DNA of 25,341 bases from the NCBI RefSeq assembly GCF_000003605.2, contig NW_003132353.1, positions 233,836 to 259,176 of the forward strand, read 5' to 3'. Positions within the stretch are counted from its first letter, which is position 1, and each line of letters opens with the position of its first letter. Source of the DNA: Saccoglossus kowalevskii (Eukaryota; Hemichordata; Enteropneusta; Harrimaniidae). The position numbers were made by a program, and so were the translations under genes. Below, piece after piece: positions 11,003-25,341 of this stretch. The notes beneath the pieces were generated by a model. It did no database searches. It was not told the DNA's origin and saw nothing but the letters and a program-made list of their open reading frames with translations.

Positions 11003-11340
11003 CAACCAGTCATTGGTAGCATAGTGGTTGTCGCTCTAGACTCATGATCGGTAGACCCAAGTTCAAATCCTACCTTAGGCTGAACATCAAACCCTTAAAC
11101 CCTAAACCCTTACCCTGGATGAGTGTGCCACAGACTCAATGGGAAGGCTAATTCACTAACGAATGCGACTTTGGGGGAACCTTTGTTAAGGTCCGCAGGT
11201 GCTTGTGTAGGATAGCGCATTAAAATTGCCATTTGACAGAGAGATGGCCACACAGCCCTGTCATGTAGTCCCAAACATGAATATGACTTCTGTGGCAAAT
11301 GCACTATGTGTCAGAACTAGCACTTGCAATTTGCACATAC
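11003..11340 (+). mobile_element. tRNA-derived SINE nested in the transposon
   Basis: An internal RNA polymerase III promoter is visible. TAGCATAGTGG (11017-11027) fits the A-box and AGTTCAAATCC (11060-11070) fits the B-box, about 43 bases apart as in a tRNA. Between them is a CTCATGA loop-like segment, suggesting descent from a Met-type tRNA, but the stems no longer pair well. The non-tRNA body contains a short AACCCTAAA-type run (11092-11112). The 3' end is not fixed by the sequence; an A-run at 11411-11419 might be its tail, and no flanking duplication is clear. Confidence 0.6.
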
Positions 11341-11493
11341 AAAAAAAGTCAGGAGAGACAACAGTGACATTCAGTCTCCAGAACTGTCGCCTGGAACAAA
11401 AATATTTATTAAAAAAAAATGAGTAAAACAACCGTCGTTTTTTTCCGAGAACGCAAGAAATTATCTATATTGTATGCGGTCTTGACATCGTAA

Positions 11494-11850
11494 AGGCAGA
11501 CGACAGGCGAAAATTGCTTAAAGCTGGCAAAGAAGACCCTTGCTTGCCAGGAGATTGAATTCGCTATTGGCGAGATTATTGATCCACCGTTGCAGACAAA
11601 GGACGCCTGGCGAATTTGTTCAAGAAAGGCGACAGCTATCGCAAAAATATCCACAATTTGTAAAATGATGCATCATGAAACGAAGAGAGCAATCAAAGCC
11701 AAGGGGCAAGTGGAAAACCCCAGAAGACCTAAAAATAGCGAAGAAACCAGGCAACGGAAACGAAAAGCTATTTTCGAACAGACGACCGGAAGTAGCGACC
11801 AAGACCACATCGCCTGTAGTCGATACAAAACGTCTCGGCCATCTGAGTAG
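11494..11850 (+). CDS. Unassigned open frame inside the transposon
   Basis: A plus-strand frame is open for about 118 codons to a TAG at 11848-11850, in DNA less AT-rich than the surroundings. The peptide is lysine- and arginine-rich, with segments such as QEIEFAIGEIIDPP and EETRQRKRKAIFEQTT. I recognise no domain and there is no good ATG near its start. It overlaps, on the other strand, the region downstream of the RecQ-like motif, so at most one of the two readings is likely to have been coding. Confidence 0.25.
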   Translation, partial: RQTTGENCLKLAKKTLACQEIEFAIGEIIDPPLQTKDAWRICSRKATAIAKISTICKMMHHETKRAIKAKGQVENPRRPKNSEETRQRKRKAIFEQTTGSSDQDHIACSRYKTSRPSE

Positions 11851-11925
11851 CTAGGCCTCCACGACCTCTCGCTGATATTCACGAAGGCTTTGGTATCCTA
11901 ATACTTTTAAGGCTTGCTTCAAACA
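11620..11925 (-). pseudogene. Broken RecQ-like helicase N-terminus
   Basis: The minus-strand stretch ALKVLGYQSLREYQREVVEA (11854-11913) matches RecQ motif 0 (LKxxFGxxxFRxxQxxxIxA), the adenine-sensing segment just before the Walker A loop. A TAG at 11851-11853 ends the frame where YLxGxDV would follow. Past it the same frame stays open to about 11620 with a DVVLVATSG-like stretch but no intact GxGK(S/T) loop. It is therefore a dead fragment. RecQ-like genes are often found scattered on repeats in invertebrate genomes. The piece may be captured host sequence or part of the original element. Confidence 0.5.
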
Positions 11926-12097
11926 TTGCACGTTTTTTTTTTTGTTTTTTTTTTGGAAATTCAATGCAGAATAAAATGGCATATGCAATTGGGATATGAG
12001 AAAGTAGGTTTTCGGGACCTTTTTTATCCAAGAAATGTGTATGGTATGCGGGGTCTCAGTTGATATGGTTGAAACATATAAGACACGCCAATCATTA

Positions 12098-12262
12098 CAT
12101 GCCCGAATCTGGCTGGTAATATGAGGACGCGTGTAACACTGATGGCAAGTCTGTTTAGATTTAGCAGTCACATGACTTTCGCGTTCACTCCTCGTTTACG
12201 CAATTTATATATATTTGTCAAGAATTTTTCATCGGAGTCGCAACAGACTGCAAGCAAGTCTA
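12098..12262 (-). repeat. Right terminal inverted repeat
   Basis: This is the inverted partner of 10721-10885, ending in GCAAGTCTA. Chance frames on each TIR (10518-10841 minus and 12121-12399 plus) give near-identical peptides only because the DNA is repeated. Confidence 0.85.
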
Positions 12263-12271
12263 ATAATGTTC
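12263..12271. repeat. 9-bp target-site duplication, right copy
   Basis: ATAATGTTC, identical to 10712-10720. Confidence 0.85.
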
Positions 12272-12845
12272 TAAAAATCGCTTCCAGGTCTCACTGGATA
12301 ATAAGATTGGTGTATGTATTGGTTGTGATTCATATGAAAGTCGCCAGTCTGCTTATGATCGGTAGCAATTACACGACGACGTATTCACAATGTGTATAAA
12401 AACAACAAATAAAGGAATATGCGAAATAACATTTCAAAGGATTCATATTTTGAAATTAATAATTTATTTTATTTAAATCGTCGTCATTCAACTTATTCAA
12501 TCAATGTCGATAGTGGCCGTTTTAACAGAACATATATATGGCATGTTATAATTTTTCAAATTACGTAAGGAATATATCCAATTTGCATATACTAGTAACC
12601 TCTGCATTGTTTTGCTTCATATTCCAGCACTTTCACTAGTTGCTGTGAATTATGTACATATGAAAATTTCTGCTTACAAATTTTCCAGAGCGGATTTGGA
12701 TTACAACACGATCGATCTAAATCCTACTTTAAGTCTATAAACTTATTTTGTGTATAGTGCCAAGTTTCTTTGTTGAGTACAACAACAAATATTTTGATGC
12801 TGTGAGGTCAATGTGATTTGTCAATGCATGGAAAACGACGAAGAA
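12272..12845. other. Unassigned AT-rich DNA
   Basis: Nothing is recognised between the long-TIR transposon and the TTAA MITE. Confidence 0.4.
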
Positions 12846-12849
12846 TTAA

Positions 12850-13186
12850 AGGGGAACCTATACTATAAATAGGGGCAAGATGGCCACCGCCATTAGTATG
12901 CTAATCCGAACCAAGCCGCTCACATTGTGAAGGGAGCTCTGGGAAATGTGCCGTTTACGATGTTTATAGATCAAGCTTTTGATGTATAAATGTTGTTATT
13001 TTCAGTCGAAACGTGCCGCGACAAGGTAAAATCCTGAGTTTAAAATGGCGGTTAATGTATGCAAAATGCCTGTCAATCACAGTTTGAGTAAGCGAGCATA
13101 ATAAGCATTCATTTACTTAGTGGGCAGAGGCTGAGTTAATTACCCATGAGCACGTGGTGCAATTCATGGGATTGAGCGGTTCCCCT
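12850..13186. mobile_element. TTAA-flanked MITE (piggyBac- or Kolobok-type ends)
   Basis: A 337-bp unit begins AGGGGAACC and ends GGTTCCCCT, and is flanked on both sides by TTAA (12846-12849 and 13187-13190). TTAA duplication is the mark of piggyBac and Kolobok transposases. The interior has no coding and is richer in G+C than its surroundings, as in a non-autonomous miniature element. TIRs beyond the first 9 bases are not matched. Confidence 0.75.
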
Positions 13187-13190
13187 TTAA

Positions 13191-16100
13191 TCTGTTTCTA
13201 TTACAGTAACATATTTTCTATGCAGATCATTGAATGCCGAGAACGATCACAATTCACTGTGGTGCGGGAGATGGTAGGATGGGAATTTTGTTTCAGTTCA
13301 ACAGATGTTTATAAAACTTTCGAATTACTCATAATAGAAAGATAAAATAAATAAATAGAACAGCAGCGAGATATAAACAATTACAAGTGAGCTGCACACA
13401 CTGTCGCTTTATGAAATTCAGTACTTCACAGCTCCTCGTACAAGCAGTATCAGTATCTAAGTTCTAACGCCGCTCTCTCGACTGGAAAACTGTGTTGAAA
13501 AGTAATCCTTTGTTGTTGCATTGTACACAAGACGATGAACAACTTGTTATGTCTTTCAACATCTCTTCACCCTTTAACAATTCACCCCTAGATGTGATAA
13601 TTTCATCTCAATAGTAAAAATCCGTCGTCAAAAATGTAAATAATAACCTCATCGGAATCTATATTTTATTCTTACCCACAAGCCACACTGTGACTACCCC
13701 AAACCTTTCATTGAAACGAGTGGTCTGGGGAATACCCTGACCTATGGTGTTGACTTTCTGTTTGTAATGTTGTATGACAAGTCAGACAACTAACTATCAT
13801 GTGAAACCAAAAAAAATCATTCTAAAATAACATACTAATATCAAATTTATTCTAGATTCACCCGGGAAAAAATCCTGTGCGACAGTAATTGTTTAGACGG
13901 AACTCAGTCTCGCTGTGTAAACTTGTTTTGGAACACGGACCGTGTTCACGTGACAATTTCGGGTTGCGTTCGCGAACAATACAAAGTGTTATTGACTGGC
14001 GTCATTCTAAATTTAATAATAGTTAATATTCTTTGATAACCTTTAGCATTACAACAATCATTTCAACCCACTCATGTACCAGTGATAAAAGTTCGGACAA
14101 GCGGTTATTGTTTTTAATAAGCGAGCGAGAAAAGAAATTGAGTGATATGCAGTTAAAAAGCGATAGAAGAGTGATATTGTGTGAAATGCGTACCGCTGCC
14201 CGTTTATAGCTTGACAAGCGTTCCTTAGCGAGGACATAATAGAATGAGTTGGTAGTACATGCGGGGAGGGAGTTCAGAGAGGGAACAGCCAACAGTCCTT
14301 TACGGGGAAAACGTGAAATCTTGTAATATTAGATTTTGAGGGATGCCGAGATAAAAAAGATGACTAAGTGAACCAAAAAGCATGCCTTTAGCGGCATACC
14401 AGTACTTAATTTTAACACCTTGGTTATTCTTTTGACATTGGCTGTTTTTTCATATGTAACGATGGTAATTTCGATGACGTGGGCAAGTGGAACATTCACA
14501 TACATGGTGATGGTGATGATAATCGTATATTGCAAAATGTTATCATTATATATTATTAATTTTCGTTTGACTCCCCCCTTAGACATACATATTTCACTTT
14601 CATGTATAGTCACTGATAACCTTTGTTGGGACAGTGTTTTATAAGTAATACATTTCGTTAACAATAATACTACTATTTCACAGAATATACTATTTTATTC
14701 GGATATTCCTCCAATACATGTTTAATATTTTCAAAATGTGCACAAAGTTCTAGTTAAATTGTGCCAGGGTAATCTACGAGTGTTATAGGTACAGTTGTAA
14801 TGTTAGTGTTTCTAGATTACTGATTATGTGTAATTGAAAAGCAAGGACTAATGCATTCTTACAATTGTTTCTTACAAAAAGCGACGGTTACTTAACGCCA
14901 TGTTTGACAGCATATTAATCTAATCTTAAATAATTGTCAGCGGATGATACAACAAACGCAGAATGGGAAATAGTTTAGCAGTTACCACCACATTACTTCA
15001 ACACGATTAATCATCGTGTACTAACTGAATGGTGTATGTCATCAGCTGGAATGATTATTGTACATGTTGTTACATGTCGTCAGTGAAATAATTTATCACA
15101 TTAATATGCTTATTTTAAGTGTTGTCTTTCATTATTAACTCCAGCAATTCCCATTGCAGGTATGTATAATAGAATATCGCTAACTTCCCCATAACTCTGC
15201 TCAACTTTGCGTGCGTGCTGTTTTATGACAAGCTACGGTCAGCTCGTATGAAAGTCCGCTAGTATATTGAGCGTTTTCGAGTTTATTCGTCACGTCTTCA
15301 AGCATTCAACCCTGTGAATTCGATATTTCAACAACGGTCAAGTTTAAGGACAATCTTGCTAACTTGCCCATCAATTTGAATCTGTGCATGCTCAATAGAT
15401 TACGGCAACCTTTTTGTGTCCACTGACTTGTTCAGCATGTGTCCGATGTAGGTAAGACAATAAATCAATAGAGTTGTTGGTTAGTAGAAAATAAATTATT
15501 TAATGCAATGCACAATCGGGGCAGGTTGAGTACCACACTGTATCAAAGTAAACCTGTACAGCGTACATGATTCAAAACGAAGCACATGTATGGTACATTT
15601 TGTAGACTACGAACATACGAAGTGTGTTTCTGAAAATCTAACTGCAATTGACATTTTCAGTTGAACTCTTTGTACCTTTAGAACTGACGTCAACACCCAT
15701 ACATAATCTGAAAAACTTGTTAATGACAGCCAAGATATTTGTTATAAGATATACCTGTAAGTTATATATTTGAGTTAAAATTTACTCAAGAATATTGTAA
15801 CAATTTTAGTTTGAAATGTCTAAAACACTACTGTGCACTAAGTGTTGAACGATCAATATATGTACAGAGAATAAGTGCGACTACTAGTAATTCTGAATTA
15901 CGAAAATTGATCATGATTATTGGTCAAAATTTCCATTACTGAACTTGTGATAACCATTTTTAAAACAATATCATCTATGTGATACTGGCCATATACGACT
16001 CATTTAACAGCGCCCATTTAACATTGCAAAACACAAATGTGTTACTTCTCTTCGGGGTTTCCAATCTCGTGAAACCATGTGCATTGATGGTTTTTTGTCA

Positions 16101-16849
16101 TCTTAGTTTGCTGGTCCTGCTGAACTAACTGTTAATTCTCACTGCATCAATAATAAAAGGGAAGTGAACAACCTAATGTTTGTAGGAATAAATTACCACG
16201 AGGATACAACAGTCAACTCTACTGAAACGTTAAGTTGCAAATATACACATGAGGTTGCCACAATGAACCATCGATACTACAGCGCGGGAAATTAAAAAAA
16301 AATCGGCACTATGTGATTACACACTGTGATGAAATGGGTCTTTGATTTGTCATGTATTATATTTGGGGATACACATTGAATATAATCTACATAGAATTAT
16401 CAAAATAAGAACCCGAGGAATACATAATATTACAGATAATGGCCTTGTCAGCCAATCAGATTAACGCACTTGTTCACGGATGGCATTGCCATCTTCAAGT
16501 CACCAAACCTGTGTCTTAACTTCAGAGAAACATTGTTATATTTTATGTGTTTATTGAATATGGGCGTCCACTGCAAGAATTTACTCAATATTCTCCTTTC
16601 ACACACGCTCGTACGCTATGCTATGTATGTTTTATATACACTGTATGTGAATGAACTGAGATCAATTTGCTTCACTTTATTACCTTTTCAATTAATCATG
16701 CATTATAATTCATACAAATAAGTGACTAAAAAGAATTATTATTCATTAGCATATATTCTGATAACTTTGTCTTTCAGAAATATCTAAATCGGTGTCTAAT
16801 ATACCATTAGCGGCAATTATGTTTATTTCTGTAAAGAAAAAGACATATG
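13191..16849. other. Unassigned DNA, no supported gene
   Basis: I see no gene with splice, domain or codon support. Overlapping frames on both strands at 14329-14664 suggest chance. 14180-14325 is a weak match to 3805-3945. A palindrome cluster lies at 13931-13979. A strong donor-like CCGATGTAGGTAAGAC at about 15443-15458 has no open frame leading to it. Confidence 0.4.
13931..13979. repeat. Cluster of short perfect palindromes
   Basis: GAACACGG-A-CCGTGTTC (13931-13947) overlaps an E-box CACGTG within TTCACGTGAC. GTTCGCGAAC follows at about 13970-13979. These three CpG-bearing palindromes within 50 bases stand out in an AT-rich region. They could be transcription-factor sites or the core of a small inverted element. 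Confidence 0.4.
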
Positions 16850-16879
16850 AACAATAAAAAGTCCCGACTTTTATTGTTT
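16850..16879. terminator. AT-rich hairpin with AATAAA on both strands
   Basis: The arms AACAATAAAAAGT (16850-16862) and ACTTTTATTGTTT (16867-16879) pair over about 12 bp with one bulged A around a CCCG loop. AATAAA reads on the plus strand at 16853-16858 and on the minus strand at 16870-16875 and 16879-16884. The minus-strand signals lie about 180 bases past the astacin stop codon and are its likely polyadenylation signals. Confidence 0.5.
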
Positions 16880-17058
16880 TTATTATTTCAGTGTGAAATA
16901 AACTCCTGAGTTGCTATACTGAATATCTTACCGTGCACAACATATATATACAAATAACTGACGAGGTGATGTGTATGCGAAAAGTATTGTTGTTAACATC
17001 AACAATGAACTTTTGAAAATAATCAATCAATGACTTAACAAAACAACACTAACCGTAT

Positions 17059-24441
<7,383 letters not shown>

Positions 24442-24520
24442 CTACGATAAATAAAAAATAAAAACAGTATATATATTATAACGACAATTTTGATCTATTT
24501 ACATAAGAGATGCATTATCA

Positions 24521-24906
24521 TTCAAACTTGCAACCAAATGACATGGTACGAACCGCAAATGAATTCCTTTCTAAATAGGACAAATATTTCTAAATACCAT
24601 ACACAAAAAATAAAACAAGATCATTGAATGACCAGGCACAACTTATGATATGATCTGCCAAGAATTGTATTCACATAATGAACTAAACGAACGAACCTCT
24701 CAAATTCAAACTTGCAACCCTATGACATGGTAAAAAGACGGATTGCGAGTTATGAACCATAAATAAATCCCTCTCGAAAATTGGAAAAAAAATATTTCGA
24801 AATACCTATATAAAACAAGATCATTCATTGACCAGGCACAACTTATGATATTAACATGATCTGCTAAGAATTGTACTCACACACTGAACTAAACGGAAGA
24901 ACCTCT
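24521..24906. repeat. Tandem duplication A (two copies of about 180-200 bp)
   Basis: Copy 1 (24521-24700) and copy 2 (24705-24906) share TTCAAACTTGCAACC, ATGACATGGTA, AAAACAAGATCATT, GACCAGGCACAACTTATGAT, GAACTAAACG and GAACCTCT in the same order. Small insertions separate them in copy 2. The copies lie head to tail with almost no gap. Confidence 0.85.
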
Positions 24907-25292
24907 TTGGACAGTGTGCAATGTGAAAATGCCGGATATCAAAGCATTTTTACGGTTATTCTTGTTTTACAGATACCTGCATTTCCAAATCACGAAACTA
25001 ATATCTGAATTATGACGTCAAATATAATCCACATAGATATATTTTTTCTCATTTTGATTGTCACGAAAATATTAATAGATAAACAAAATATTAAAAATGA
25101 CAGACCAATCACTAGTTGACCTGCATAATTTGGAAATTGGAGGAAATGAAAAAACATGACTAACCTCTCTGCGCAGTGCACAATGTGAGAATGCCGGACA
25201 TCAGAACATTTTTACGATTATTTTTGTTTTACAGATACCTGCTTTTCTAAATCTCGAAACTAATATCTGAATTATGACGTCAATCATAATCC
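24898..25292. repeat. Duplication B: two 133-bp copies, 262-bp period, each with a TGACGTCA site
   Basis: Copies at about 24898-25030 and 25160-25292 share AACCTCT, ATGCCGGA, CATTTTTACG, TGTTTTACAGATACCTGC and CTAATATCTGAATTATGACG. Each copy contains a perfect CRE-type palindrome TGACGTCA (25013-25020 and 25275-25282). The first copy begins inside the end of duplication A, so the two duplications share the AACCTCT junction. Lying 5' of the astacin gene, they might be promoter or enhancer units (inference). Confidence 0.8.
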
Positions 25293-25341
25293 ATATCACA
25301 TTGCCTCTGTTCCCGGTCTGGAAACGGCGTGCGTTCTTTTG

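Larger units (their letters stand above)
10721..12262. mobile_element. Long-TIR DNA transposon with 9-bp TSD (Mutator-like?), decayed
   Basis: A 1542-bp unit begins TAGACTTGCTTGCAGTC and ends with its exact inverse. The TIRs run for about 165 bp (10721-10885 and 12098-12262), with the outer 120 bp about 90 percent identical by eye. Both sides carry the direct repeat ATAATGTTC. Long TIRs plus a 9-bp duplication fit Mutator-like elements best, but no transposase is readable, so the superfamily is open. The interior holds a tRNA-derived SINE, an unassigned plus-strand frame and a broken RecQ-like start on the minus strand. It is probably non-autonomous and old. The TIR tip itself contains an inverted AGACT/AGTCT pair. 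Confidence 0.8.
24442..25341. other. Upstream region of the astacin gene, with tandem duplications
   Basis: The signal-peptide exon should lie here or to the right of the window. I found no ATG-led minus-strand exon with a phase-0 donor. Most of the region is made of two adjacent tandem duplications (listed separately). Confidence 0.5.

Noticed and set aside
11010-11082. Possible Met-tRNA gene
   Set aside because: The A- and B-boxes are good, but the acceptor, D and T stems do not pair; a tRNA-derived SINE fits better.
11092-11112. Possible interstitial telomere
   Set aside because: Only about three imperfect AACCCTAAA-type units within a SINE body; far too short.
13931-13947. Glucocorticoid-type response element
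   Set aside because: The GAACA and TGTTC half-sites are spaced by seven bases, not three.
14329-14664. Overlapping frames on both strands (about 111 and 74 codons)
   Set aside because: Both strands are open because of biased composition; no homology was recognised for either.
25160-25210. Short ATG-led signal-peptide exon (MSGILTLCTAQR) before a GTTAGT donor
   Set aside because: It would end in phase 1, while the next exon needs phase 0; it is too short and the duplicated copy lacks the ATG.

Overview
This window looks like nuclear DNA of an invertebrate animal; I cannot name the species. It is AT-rich, its one clear gene is split by many GT-AG introns, and it holds animal-type repeats: a DIRS-like fossil, a tRNA-derived SINE, a TTAA-flanked MITE, a long-TIR DNA transposon and trinucleotide and tetranucleotide microsatellites. 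No bacterial-style operon, rRNA, CRISPR array or intact tRNA gene was seen.

Layout. 1-4940 is mostly unassigned AT-rich DNA with one short coding-like block (2795-3003). 4941-8597 is a broken DIRS-type tyrosine-recombinase retrotransposon in minus orientation. It is bounded by long inverted repeats, and its left arm carries an extra segment of about 0.5 kb containing three heat-shock-element-like motifs next to TATA boxes. 8598-10711 is unassigned. 10721-12262 is a DNA transposon with TIRs of about 165 bp and a perfect 9-bp target duplication; it carries a SINE and the broken start of a RecQ-like helicase. 12850-13186 is a TTAA MITE. 13187-16849 is unassigned apart from palindromes and a faint old repeat.

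The right-hand third (17059-24441, minus strand) is one multi-exon gene for an extracellular zinc metalloprotease of the astacin family. Eight exons can be read: a 12-codon micro-exon, the propeptide with an aspartate-switch-like motif, four exons completing the catalytic domain (HExxHxxGFxHExxR, Met-turn, all four disulphide cysteines), and two near-identical exons that each encode five tectonin-like beta-propeller repeats. The intron phases join throughout. The only problem is one surplus base in an A8 run at the start of the last exon. The signal-peptide exon was not found; it may lie in the tandemly duplicated DNA at 24521-25292 or beyond the right edge.

The most notable points are the astacin plus tectonin-propeller architecture, the recent and probably converted duplication of the propeller exon, the heat-shock-like promoter segment inside the DIRS arm, and the nested DNA transposon with a RecQ piece.
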